A DNA stretch of 64,000 nucleotides from Emiliania huxleyi CCMP1516 (lineage: Eukaryota > Haptophyta > Isochrysidales > Noelaerhabdaceae): NCBI RefSeq assembly GCF_000372725.1, contig NW_005201392.1, positions 415,094-479,093 on the forward strand. Direction: 5' to 3'. Shown here one piece after another: positions 21,846 to 31,902 of the stretch. The notes below the pieces were generated by a model. It worked only from the letters and a program-made list of their open reading frames with translations. It ran no database searches and was not told where the DNA came from. The first letter of the stretch is position 1. The number at the start of each line of letters is the position of its first letter. The position numbers were made by a program, and so were the translations under genes.

Positions 21846-23102
21846 TCACAGCTCGTCCCCATGCGGCTGCGCACGTCCGAATGCGCACGTTTCGAGTGCC
21901 TCGCGCACCGCCGCGACGCTGGGCGGCGCTGGCTTGCCGTCGGCGTCTGTGCCTGGCTCGAGGGGAATGAGCGGCGCGTGACTCCACGCCGGCGTTTCGA
22001 GCCCAGCGGCGCAGCGATCCCAGGAGGCGCCGCGGTTGAAAGAGACGTAGATGGCGGGCGCAGCGAGCCCGAGGTACTGCTCGAGCGGCGAGGGCAGGTA
22101 GAAGGAGTCGGCGGCGTATGCGTATGAGGCCTCCTGACCTGCGTGCGCCGCTGCGGACTCGAGGAACGCGGCGAGCAGCACTCCTGTGACACAGATCGTC
22201 GCAGGCTTGTCAAAACGGTGTGATCGTTGTGTCGTGGGTGTGTCGTATGGTCGTGGACAACGAGGTGCGATGGTCGTGAAAGGCAAAGGGAAGGCGTGGG
22301 TGTCGTGGAAGGCAAGGGGAGGGAAGGGAGGGGCATTGGGAGGCGGACGTGCTGGGCGCCTGCGAGCGGCAGGCGCAGCTGTGCGAGGACGAGCGGGCGC
22401 GGCGGCGCCCGAGCGCACCAATCGTCAAGCTCCGTCACGCCGTCGAGGCGCGCCAACCCAACCCCGCCGCTGCTTCCGTCGAGGTCGTCCCACGCCTCGA
22501 GCGCCTCCTCGGCCGCGCGGAGTTCCGCCTCGGGGTCTCGCCTAGTGGAGGCGCCACGTGTCGCACACTGCTGGGCCCGATGAGCGGCGAGTTTCTCCTT
22601 GCGATCGCCGCGGAGTGGTCTTGCTCTCAACCTCAATGACGGCGAGCTCGAGGACATACACGAGCGCCTCTCCTTTCTCGACGACGCCCTCCATGCCGTC
22701 CTCGCCGTAGCCGAGTTGGGCCGGCACGAACAGCTCCCACCTGTCGCCCTCGCCCATGAGTGTGAGCGCCTCCTCCCACGCGCTCACCCCCTCCTGCGGC
22801 GTGAGTGGCATTGGCCCATCACCCGCGTATGTCGAGTAGAAGGGTGCGCCACGAGGTGTCGCATTGAAGGCGGCCGCGGTGAAGCCCTCCCAGCTAACTT
22901 CGATGGGCGAGTCGACGGCAGGTGACGTTTCCCCACCGCCGTGAGCCAGAGCACGATACTGCAGCCCCGAGGGCAGGACTACCACGCCCTCTGCCTCTGC
23001 GTTCGCCTCGAGGAAGGCGAGGCCGAAGCTGGCCGCGTCGGCCTCGGCCCTTGCGAGGAGTGAAAGGCTTGCGAGTGCCGCACATGCGCGGAGATTGCGC
23101 AT
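21846..23102 (-). CDS. ER-lumenal FKBP-type prolyl isomerase with thioredoxin-like tail
   Basis: Start 23102 with signal peptide (MRNLRACAALASLSLLARAE). An FKBP domain follows: FLEANAEAEGVVVLPSGLQY, a degenerate D-V-Y-x-G strand (PIEVSWEGFTA), EALTLMGEGDRWELFVPAQL and LGYGEDGMEG. A charged linker (EAELRAAEEALEAW) leads to RPLVLAQLRLPLA, which joins across a GC-AG intron to VLLAAFLESAAAHAGQ and LGLAAPAIYVSFNRG. That pattern is like a non-catalytic PDI b domain (no CxxC). The chain ends HGDEL, an H/KDEL-like retrieval signal, at the stop 21846. The FKBP call is firm; the thioredoxin-like call and the joining of all exons into one gene are inference. The first two segments lie in different frames near 22620, so a short intron or error is there. 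Confidence 0.7.
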
Positions 23103-23976
23103 ATGCGGCGCGTTCGCAGGTTACAGGCACAGGTGCTGGTGGCGCTGCGGGGACGTGCGCCTGTGCCGACTAAGTATGATAAGGGGCCCACAGGACCCAA
23201 AAGAATCTTACAAGAAAACTCCCCCAAAAGAAAATAGCTTTCGAAGGGACGCACGAGGCAAATCTGATGTTGGAGTGTTTCAATAGGAGCGAGGCCTCTT
23301 CCGTTGGGGGACCGAGTTCATAGGAAACGAGGGTTTCCCATTGTGACCCGCTCGCGCGCGCGAGCGTGACACTGCACTTGGCGCCGAGCGCCCGCGGCTC
23401 AGACCTTGTGCACGCCGACCCTCGGTGAGCACGCCGGTCCGGACCGATGGCGCTCGGTGTGGAGCAAGCAAGATACACCCACCCCCCATCGGCGCGCGCC
23501 CGACCTTTGAACGGCCGCCAGAAGCACCAAGAGGACTCCTCATGGCTGTGCTCAAGGGGGCTTCGACCGGCCTCGGCTGGGGGGGCGGTTGTCCCGGTTG
23601 CGGACGCGTTCTGCAGCCCCCTGGGCGTGGGTCAGCACCCCAAAACTGCCCCTCGGCGGCATATAGCACTGCCAGCCAGCCTCTTCCTCCTCCTCAAGGG
23701 CTGTACTATGGCCATATTGCGCCGCCTCCTACTGGCAGGGGCGCGCGCCGCGGGCGCCTCGGCGCGCGCACGGCTCGCAACATTCGAACGAGTACTGCCG
23801 CGCCTGGCCGCCTCACGAGGCTGCCGGGCGGCAGTACTCGCCTCGCAAGGCGCGCACCGGCTGCTCTGGCTGCTGCGCCGGCGGCCGCTGCGCTGTCCGC
23901 TGCTGCGCTGGCCAGCGAGCGGTACGACCGCCGGCGGCCGCTGCACCCGCGCCTTCCCTCGCCGGCGCCGTCGCGC
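23103..23976. other. Intergenic, GC-rich, no supported gene
   Basis: Long open frames exist on both strands from 23425 to 23980, but they are Arg/Ala/Pro-rich in every register, as expected of CG-rich noncoding DNA. Upstream of the FKBP start. The palindrome CGCGCGCGCGAGCG near 23352 is the only visible structure. Confidence 0.45.
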
Positions 23977-24468
23977 CCTTAGGGTACCCCTAGGGTTCTG
24001 AGGGCCGGATTGTTTTAAGACCTTTTAGGAAATGAGGAGGTTTGGGGGCTCAAATTGTCATTTAAGAGATTGCAGGCACGGGGGGTCCCTCTTTAAAGTC
24101 TGTTTAAGAAAATCGGCCTCACCGGCACGCGTCGCTGGGTTCCGCGCCGTTTTATCCAATACTGCCTTTATTAGGCACAAACCCGCCTCTGAAGACACAT
24201 CTGTAGGTCTGGTGCACTGGCAGGAGCCATACTCGCATAGGGGACGCGTGCCAGCTGACTGTAGCCAGCTTCCCGGCCTCCGGCGTCTACCGGGAGCCTC
24301 CCGGACCATCGACCTCGGGAGCTCTCCCGCACCGTTTAAGCGTTTAAGACCGTTTAAGGAATCGGCGGCCCAGCAGCTCTTAAAACCGGCCTAGGCCGGT
24401 TTTAAGCCGTTTAAGCCGCAGGCGCGCGCCCCAGGGCCCACCCTTTTAAGCCTAGGGGTACCCTAAGG
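23977..24468. mobile_element. 492-bp TIR element (MITE) with 6-bp target-site duplication
   Basis: The ends are an exact 18-bp inverted repeat, CCTTAGGGTACCCCTAGG at 23977-23994 and its complement at 24451-24468. TCGCGC flanks both sides (23971-23976 and 24469-24474). The interior is rich in CCGTTTAAG and TTTTAAG motifs and includes an inner palindrome (AAACCGGCCTAGGCCGGTTT near 24385). No ORF. A non-autonomous DNA transposon is the natural reading; the superfamily is not assignable from this. Confidence 0.85.
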
Positions 24469-25343
24469 TCGCGCCGCGCGCGCCCAACTCTGCTGGCACA
24501 CGGCACGCGTCGTCACACAGCCGCGGAGAACAGGCGGTGCTGTGCGCGAAGCGCGCGCGATCTCGTACTTGTAAGGCTGGATCGTCCGGGGCCATTCGCA
24601 TTCCAAGGGGTACGGGGAGCGGACCCTGAGTTGACCAGGGGTTGTGCGCTGGGTCCTCCTGCTCGGCTCCAGCCAGTAAACAAGTCTTGTCATCAACAGA
24701 GTAGATGGATCTGACCTCAGGGCTGATGTGACCAAGCGCTGGTAGCGTGGTTTAACCTCACACCCATGGTCTCACAGTGTGCCGGCAGTCGCCGAGCAGT
24801 GTCGCTCACACAAGCCGCAGCACAAGAGACTGAGGGCCAGTGAGGGCAAGCCCATCGCTGTCACAGCTGTGGCAGCCGCACAGTGGGTTGTGCCAACTGT
24901 GCAGAGCGTGTGAGCAGCAGAGGAGCTGCTCTCCAGGCTTCTGTCGCAAAGAGCTGCATGCCACCGAAAGCGCTGTCGAGGTTCGCCGAGCGCGGCGCAG
25001 GTTGAGGGAAGCCGCCACCGACGAGCGCGTTGGACTTTTCACTCCGGACAAAGACGGGGACACAGCGGACGGTGCGGGGTGTGTCCCCGTCATAGCGGCG
25101 AGGCGCGGGACCGTCTGTGGCGAGGTGGGTCGCGTCCCTCGATTTCCTCAACTCAGGGTCCGCTCCCTTTATATACCTTTGAGAATCCCCAGCGTCCATC
25201 CCTCCTAGTCACACTCTCAATATCTCGACTCTCCAACACGAAGTGCTGCGATCGGCCAGAATCGAGGGGTCCCGTACGCAAGACGGAGGGACGGTCACAC
25301 TGGAGCGTCACACAGACACACAAGCCAGACGCTCAACACGACC
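24469..25343. other. Intergenic, no supported gene
   Basis: 3' side of the minus-strand J/MBD gene. A TATATACC box at about 25170 stands out on the plus strand but no gene follows it. ATCGAGGGGTCCCGTAC (25262-25278) recurs at 38602-38618, a short dispersed repeat. Confidence 0.4.
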
Positions 25344-26633
25344 TCAAGACGCGTGGCCGTCCGCCACCTCCTCCGCAGCCGCGCCGCCCGCGGCCCGCTC
25401 GCGCGCAACACTCCGGATGCGCTCCGCCCACGCGGCCTGCGCCTGCCTCCGCTCCGCCCACGCGCGCCGCAGCTCCTCCGTCGCGTCCGCGGCCCGGCCC
25501 TCCTGCGTGCCGGGGGTCGCCGCGGCCGCGGCCGCCGCCGACGGCAACGAGGCCGCCGACGATGACGCCGCCGCCTGCTGCGGCGGTGGCGCCCCGGACG
25601 GCGGCGCGCCGGGAGCCGCGGCGCTCGTGCCGGCGCTCGGGGCGGCGGACGCACCGCCGCCAGCAGCAGCAGCAGCCGTCCTAGCGTTGGCCGCCGGCCC
25701 GGTCGCGCCCGCCCCCGCCCCGGCCCCGGCCACCCCGGCCCCGGCCCCCGTTGCTGCCGCCGCGACCACCGCCGCCGACACCGCCTCCTCGGCCGCCTCT
25801 TCAGCGTCGGCGACCGCGGCGAGGTGCTGCAGGATCTCGCGCTTGGAGCGGAACAGCTTGGCGCCGGCCGGGCTGTAGTAGTACCGGTCGCGGGTGCCGA
25901 CCGAAGCCCCCTCCGCCCTCACCCGCTCGACATACATCCACCCGTCCGGCAGGCCGAGCTCGAGCTGCAGCGAGGCGGGCACGGGCAGCGCGTCCTCCGG
26001 AGCCGTGCCGCTGCGGCGCCGCGCCGCCGGCCGAGCGGGGCGCGAGGGGGCGGGGGCGGTGGAGGCGGCGGCGGTGGCAGTGGCGATGGCAGCGGAGGAG
26101 GTGGAGGATGAGGCGGCGGCCGCGGCGGCCGCGGCGGCCGCGGCGGCCGCGGCCGCGGCCGCGGCCGAGGCTGCGCGCCCGCCTGGCGGCGGTGAGGGCG
26201 GCGAGAGGAGAAGCTGATCCCGTGCCGCGACGAGGGCCGCGAAGGCTTGGGCCGCGTGCGGATCGTCATTCTTGTCGGGATGAATGCGCACGCACAGCCG
26301 GTGGTACGCCTTGTTCACCTCGGCCGCCGCCGGCCTCGCAGAGACCCTGAGCACAGCGCGCGGGCCGCTCGCTGCCGCGGCGAGCACTCGCGCGACGTGT
26401 GCGGCCTCCTTTGCAGCATCACTCTGGCCGAGGGCAATTGCCTGCTCCGCCAGGCTGTGTGCGCGGCTCCAGTCGCCGGCAGACGCGGCGACGCGGGATT
26501 GGGACAGCGAGGAGGCGGCCGCGAGCGTCATGACCGCTTGCCCCAGCCGGGCCACGCCACCGCGAGCACGCCTGTAGCCTCTCGTAGCCTCTCGTGGTTC
26601 GCAACGCGGGAAAAGAGAATTTCGATTAAGCAC
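25344..26633 (-). CDS. J-domain / methyl-CpG-binding-domain (MBD) fusion protein
   Basis: One uninterrupted frame of 429 codons; the true start may be Met1 (26633) or Met35 (26531). Residues ~88-142 form a J-domain (VNKAYHRLCVRIHPDKN, HPD at 118-120, then FAALVAARDQLL). After an Ala/Ser-rich linker, residues ~226-271 match the MBD fold: LGLPDGWMYVERVR, DRYYYSPAGAKLFRSK, REILQHL, with the family's YYxSPxGxKxxS core. A long Ala/Gly/Pro tail ends in a charged helix (EELRRAWAERRQAQAAW). MBDs bind methylated CpG or act as protein-interaction TAM domains in chromatin; J-domains recruit Hsp70. The pairing in one exon suggests a nuclear co-chaperone, which is inference. Whether the MBD contacts methyl-CpG is unknown. 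Confidence 0.82.
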   Translation of the reverse strand: MLNRNSLFPRCEPREATRGYRRARGGVARLGQAVMTLAAASSLSQSRVAASAGDWSRAHSLAEQAIALGQSDAAKEAAHVARVLAAAASGPRAVLRVSARPAAAEVNKAYHRLCVRIHPDKNDDPHAAQAFAALVAARDQLLLSPPSPPPGGRAASAAAAAAAAAAAAAAAAAASSSTSSAAIATATAAASTAPAPSRPARPAARRRSGTAPEDALPVPASLQLELGLPDGWMYVERVRAEGASVGTRDRYYYSPAGAKLFRSKREILQHLAAVADAEEAAEEAVSAAVVAAAATGAGAGVAGAGAGAGATGPAANARTAAAAAGGGASAAPSAGTSAAAPGAPPSGAPPPQQAAASSSAASLPSAAAAAAATPGTQEGRAADATEELRRAWAERRQAQAAWAERIRSVARERAAGGAAAEEVADGHAS

Positions 26634-26822
26634 GAGCGAAAAGAGTCACGCGGGTTTGCCGTGCCGCGTGCGCGCCCGGCCGCCGACCGCGGCGTGTCTC
26701 GTTTTCTCAGAGACTATGGAAAGTTCACGTCATGACGGTTAGCCGCTGTCACGACCGTTAGCCGCTTTCACGACAGCTGGGAGCTGTCATGACAGCAAAC
26801 GACAGCGACAGTGACACCTACC

Positions 26823-26955
26823 TGTCACCAGCTGTCACCAGCTGTCACCAGCTGTCACCAGCTGTCACCAGCTGTCACCAGCTGTCACCAGCTGTCACCA
26901 GCTGTCGTTGCTGCTGTCGTTGCTGCTGTCATTGCTGCTGTCATTGCTGCTCTCA
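26823..26955. repeat. 10-bp repeat CCAGCTGTCA, then 12-bp GCTGCTGTCATT-type repeat
   Basis: Eight perfect CCAGCTGTCA units followed by four degenerate GTCGTT/GTCATT-containing units. Just upstream (26731-26800) is a separate set of TCATGACGGTTAGCCGCT direct and inverted repeats. Both lie in the spacer upstream of the J/MBD start. Confidence 0.9.
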
Positions 26956-27649
26956 TGAGCACCCCCGCAGGACAGTGTCACAATGGGATGTGGTGCCACT
27001 AACGAGAGAGACAGGACACTCAAGATATACACGCACGCGCGCGCGACCGCTCACTCGCTCGCCCGACGCCACATGAGAAACCCTCTCAACAGGAGCCACG
27101 CACCGTCAGCAGCAGCGTGAGTCACAGAATCTGCAAAACCCTTGCCCTCCTTCCTCCAGCATGTGCCGTGATGGGCTCCAGCGCTGGTTCATCTGCCGCT
27201 CAAAAATCTCACGCGAGCGAACGGCGTCAATCATCAACCGCGAGGATTGGGACCTTGAAATCCACGTCGCAAGCAAACGCGCAGAGCATTGAACACACCT
27301 CGGGTATTGAACCTCTTGGCCATTGCCGAGCCACAAGGCGTTGATCAGGAACTCTCATGTAGAGAGCTCGGCTCTGCTACAAGAAAGCAGGCTCGCCCTA
27401 CACAGAGAAATTGTGAGGTAGAGGAGCAGGAGTTTTGCAAAATGTGTGAGACGTACAAACGCTGCTGTGCATCAAGCGCTGAGAGCTACATCCACGCGCA
27501 CCGGTGTCTTATTTTAGTCCATGGGGTGTAATGCACAGATGGGTGGGTGGGCGGTTGGGCCCCTTTGCTGGTGCCTGTCACTAGGGCTATGGCTGCCTCA
27601 CTGTGGCGCTGGCGCTGCCTCGCTGTCGCTGTCGCTGTCGCTGTCGCTG
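26956..27649. other. Intergenic, no supported gene
   Basis: Moderate GC with only short frames. A (GCTGTC)n microsatellite lies at 27620-27652. Confidence 0.4.
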
Positions 27650-27925
27650 TCACTCGCAGGGCTTTGAACGATCCGCGTGTGAGGTAGCATAGAGGGCCTT
27701 GTTGGCAGCAGCCAGCTTGTTGCGCTGCTTCGTTGCGATGAGCTGATTGGGATCGCAGAAGTGCATGCCAAGCACCGACACGATCTTGAAGCAGAACACA
27801 TCGCAACCGCATCGTCCGCACTGCCATCGGCATGCCGCGCCCGCCGCTTTTCGCCGCAGCCGACATAGCGCCACAGCACATGGTCGGTGTGCGTACTTGA
27901 GCAGGCGTTGCGTGACACGATCACT
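27650..27925 (-). pseudogene. Cys-rich zinc-ribbon-like dispersed ORF, copy 1
   Basis: The minus strand reads LLKYAHRPCAVALCRLRRKA, then CRWQCGRCGCDVFCFKIV and LGMHFCDPNQLIATKQRNK. Clustered Cys pairs suggest metal binding. The plus strand at 58790-59080 encodes a clear relative (QCATCGAQFLLKYAHRTM, then WQCGRCGCDVFCFKIV and HFCDPNQLIATKQRNKL), but there a TGA replaces the Arg codon before WQCGRC and the first half needs a frame change. Two degenerate copies at distant sites point to a mobile or multi-copy gene. No family name can be given. Confidence 0.45.
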
Positions 27926-28071
27926 AAACTGAAGAGTGGGGGAGAGCCGCGCACCCCGCGTCCAGCGAATGAAGGAGGGGGTACGAAACTGCAACACCAA
28001 CTTCGCCTGAGGCGGGGCGGGCACTTTCCGCTAATCCCGGGCGGCCGCACCAGCTGGTCGCTGAGCTCCAT

Positions 28072-29839
28072 ATGCTGCGCGTTGTCGCCGTGCTCGCGCT
28101 GGCAGCCACTGCTGCTGGGTTCGCTTCGACGGCTAGGCCAGATGGCGCTTCCCTGGAATACTGCCATTCCGGCCCGGACACGTTCGAGGCAGATGTCAGG
28201 GTCCGGGCATTCGCACGCTCCCTGGGCCTCGGAACTGAGCTGCGACCAGGTCCCTTTCGCCACCGTTCTAACCACCGCTACCAATGTCTACGGCGGGTGC
28301 TCTCTGTTTCGCGGCCATTGCCCTTGCTCGTGCTCGACATACGAAAACAGCTGCCTGCAACCAGAATGCACGCCTTTTGTGCAAGAGCGGTGCACCTTTT
28401 CGTGCCCTGAGCAGTGTCAAGACATAGCCTGTCAACCCCGGCAGAGTCCGGTGACTATCGAGTTCTTGAAAGTAAACTGCTGCACGGACCCGTGCCATCC
28501 CGCAGATGATGCTTGTGGCAGCCCGACCTGCAACAGCACCACTCTCTGCACCACTCCTTCTCCGCCGGCGGCGCCTCCGCTGCTCCCTCCGCCCCCCCCC
28601 GCTTACTGTGGATTGGTTCAGCCGTGGATGGAGGGGAAGAAGGAGCTTGGCTCGGATCAGGCTCGCGCCACACATACACACACGCGCGCTAGGCGCACAC
28701 GCACACACACGCACCCTCCCACGCCACACTCACGCGCACTCACACGCGGCACCGCACGCACATCTGCATGTGCATCTCCCAGGCCGCACCCGCCCACTCA
28801 TGACATGACATCTCTCCCTGACGCTGAACCCCACCCCCTGCCCCTGCAGTGCTACCTGTACAACGGAGACCAAACTGCGTGCGAAAGCTACTATGTCGTC
28901 GAGCCCTACAACGAGCAGACCAACCCATGGGGCGCGTGGACCGCAGAGTGCGTCTACAACCAATCGGGCAACGAGAAGTGCACGACCGGCGAACACATCT
29001 ATGCCTGTTCGCCCTTCCCGCCCGGCCTCGCCCCTACGCCGCCGCCGCCACATCCGCCCGGTAAGGCACCGACGCCGCCGCCACCATCGCCGCCCCCCCC
29101 GCCGCCCCCTCCGCCGCCACCGTCGCCGCCCCCCTCATCACCCTCGCTGCCGCCGCTGCCGCCCTCGTCGCCGCCGCCGCCGTCGCCGCTCCCCGCACCA
29201 CCCTCGCCGCCACGACCGCCGCCCGACCCGCCATCGTCGCCGCCCTCACCACCCTCACCACCCTCGCCGCCACCGCCGCCGTCGCCACCGCGCCAGCCGC
29301 CGCCCTCCCCATTGCCGCCGTTGCCCTCCCCACCATCTCCGCCCCCCTCGCTGCCGCCGCCGCCGCTGTCCCCGCCTGTACCAGCCCCAGAGCCAGCCCC
29401 AACGCTCCCGACGCCAATCGCAATCCCCTGCATCCCCCCCGGGCTTGGCGGCGACCCGTGCCTTGCTGATGATGACTGCTGCGATGGCACGGCCTGCGTG
29501 GAGGTGGAGTTCGACTCCGCCGATCCGAGCGAGGCCACGACAGGTATGCACTGCCTCGACTCGTCGTATCAGAAGTACACGCTCCGCAACGGCGCCTGCG
29601 GCGTTCCCTCCTTTGTGGTTCTGGCCGCCCCCGTCACCAACGGCGACTGGTGCGGCCAGGCACTTGATTGGAGCACTGATCCGACTTACATCGAGGCGGA
29701 CCAAGCAAAGTGCACGGAAATTTACATCCAGCAGGACAACTTTGCAATGCCCTGCAAGTACGTTCCGTCCACAGCCGACGGGGACGGACCGTACGAATGC
29801 AAAGGTGGCAGCAACAAGACGACCTACCTCATGTGCTAG
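28072..29839 (+). CDS. Secreted Cys-rich protein with long proline-rich (SPP) domain
   Basis: ATG 28072 opens a signal peptide (MLRVVAVLALAATAAGFAS). After an intron ending near 28250, a Cys-rich domain follows: GHCPCSCSTYENSCLQPEC, CTFSCPEQCQDIACQP, VNCCTDPC. A second intron full of ACACGC repeats (about 28605-28850) leads to CYLYNGDQTACESYYVVEP and CVYNQSGNEKC. Then comes about 140 residues of SPP/PPP repeats like those of hydroxyproline-rich cell-wall or pherophorin-type proteins. The C-terminal Cys domain (GGDPCLADDDCCDGTACVEV, then GMHCLDSS, DNFAMPCKYV, ending TTYLMC) stops at 29837-29839. Probably an extracellular or scale-associated glycoprotein; the exact role is unknown. The first splice donor is ambiguous. 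Confidence 0.78.
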
Positions 29840-31902
29840 TGCGATCAGCGGAGCCGGCAGCCGCCAGGCGCCCGCCCCGGCGGTTCACTCTGCGGTCTCG
29901 TGCTCCTCCCTCTGCCCGCTTGGCTTCGCGATTCGCGCCGCCCACATGTCGCGCTTCGCGCCGCCCACATGTTGGAGAGGGGCAGATAGACGGGGAAGTG
30001 CACCGGCACTCTCTGCAGTCTGCACTCTCTGCTCTCTCTCGCACAATCATCTCCTGTGGCGCATCGTGTTTTTGCCTCGCGAGTGCCTTCTCGCAAAAGT
30101 CGAGACGTGTGTGTGTGTGGGTGACAGTGCACTGATCATGGGCGAGTAGCACTGATTATGGGCGAGTAGCGATGTAAACCTGGGGGTGCTTTCTAAGTTG
30201 AACTTTACTCTGTCGCCAACCAGACACACACGTCAGACACACGGAACCCGACAAAACAGTACTTTGTTGATCACGTAATGCCACACACAGCCGCCACTCC
30301 ACGAGTCTTTGCACAGCTCACTAGCACACGTAGCCAAAGTTCTCCAACTGGTAGCCCAGGCCCAGCGCACCGTGGTCGAAGCCGAGAAGCCATGCTGCCG
30401 CCGCCCGTGGTGCGGGTGCCTGCTGCTCAGCCGAATGCGCCGGCGCGACGGCCGACTGTGGACGCTGTGCGCCGTCGGTGATGATTCGCCGCGGCGGCGG
30501 GGCGAGCCAGAGCGTGAAGGGAGGCCGTCATCGCCTTCGCCTTCCTGGGACCCAGCGCTGACTTCTGACTGTCGTCGCTGTCTTTCCCCCTTCTCGACTG
30601 TCTGTGCTTGTGCGTCTTGGGTCCGGAGTTGTGCGTTTATGTGAAGGGAGGCATTGAGGAGCGGCCGGTCCTTGGTTTGGAAGCTGTTCGAGAGTGCCCA
30701 CACCGCAGAGCCACCTGGCGCCGGTTTTCTCTTCGGTTTCCAACTTCTTTTTCTCTTGCAAGAGGCGCTCGTTAACCCTGGTAGGTGGACAAAAGTATGC
30801 CCATACAAAGTAGTTTTTTGTTGTTATCCGAGATCATATGGAGCTCACCACAGGGTTTGCGGCGATCACTCTGGGCCGGCGCGGGCCCCCCCGGAGGCAC
30901 CGTGCGCCGCGCAGCAGTGCGGAAACGGGGCTCCGGCTCTATGAGTCTCTATGAGCACCGACTTCCCGATTAAGTACGGTTAAGTAGAGGGCAGATTTGG
31001 AAAGATCTCGAGGAGTACATACAGATAGACCCTCCAACCACCAGAAAACTCCGACCTGATCGGTCGTACTGACCGCCGACAGATCACTCCAGACAGCAGA
31101 CAGGCCGACGTCTGCACGTGGCCGGCCGGGCGAGAGGCTTGACACGATCCGACCCTGCGACCCTGACGCTGCTGCTCTAGCTATCAGCCATGCAATGCTG
31201 ACTGCTGCCACAATGTGCGACCGGTGCTGGCCCACTTGGCGGCCTTCCCGGTCAGTGGTGAGGCGCAGTTCAGAGCTGTCGATGGCGCGATGCCGCACTG
31301 GCCCCACATTGGTGACACGAGACCACCAAGTTTGCCGGTCCAAGAGAGAGGCACCGGCGCTGTCCTCACCTGAGAAGGTGCGTGGTCCCTCTTGACTGCC
31401 CATGCGCGCGAGGCTGTGTAGGCATAGCCTCGAGAGTGCCAGCAGCCAATCCGAGGATGACGCGCATTGCGCCAGAAGCGTGCACGCAGCTGGAAGGACA
31501 CCTTCCTACTGGCCGTACGATCAGGTCGTCACTGAATGCTTGATACTAAGGCCGCGAGCTATGCAGGTGATCAATTGTGCATCATGGCACGGTCAGCTGC
31601 GCCGACAGGCTGTCGCAAGGCGTGATAGCATGGCCGCAAGTACGCCGAATTCCCATGAAAACAAGTAAAAATCTCGAAAAAAGAAAAAAACTCCAAAAAA
31701 TCGGCGCCTGCGGCGGGCCATGGGACCCCATCTCCCCCCCGCATGGACACCCTCTGGGGCCCCCGCGCCGGCCCAGAGGGCGATCACTGTCGTACCAGCG
31801 GGCACAGTAGGCCGCGGACACCCGTGAATGACCTTAACTTATTTCGGCAGGAGCATGAGCATCGATCGGCGAGAGCTCACAAAAAGCACTGTACCCCCAC
31901 CT
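29840..31902. other. Intergenic with dispersed repeats, no supported gene
   Basis: Near 29925-29975 the block CGCGCCGCCCACATGT repeats. Tandem ATTATGGGCGAGTAG-type repeats lie at 30135-30170. A 95-bp dispersed repeat is listed separately. Near 31660-31730 an A-rich stretch abuts CGCCTGCGGCGGGC, a motif that also occurs at about 43931, 46507 (variant) and 59250. Frames here are weak. Confidence 0.4.
30551..30645. repeat. 95-bp dispersed repeat, copy 1
   Basis: Starts CCCAGCGCTGACTTCTGACT and ends TGCGTTTATGTGAA. It matches 47206-47300 with about one mismatch, and a degenerate third copy covers about 53318-53364. No ORF of its own. Confidence 0.88.

Noticed and set aside
23425..24001. 180-codon frames rich in Arg/Leu/Ala
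   Set aside because: Open in several registers at once, and the region borders a MITE. Nothing supports selection for protein.
25165..25180. TATA-like box (TTTATATACC)
   Set aside because: No plus-strand gene begins downstream, and the next gene ends there on the minus strand.
28999..29538. Minus-strand Gly/Glu-rich frame
   Set aside because: Antisense shadow of the SPP-repeat domain of the secreted protein on the plus strand.
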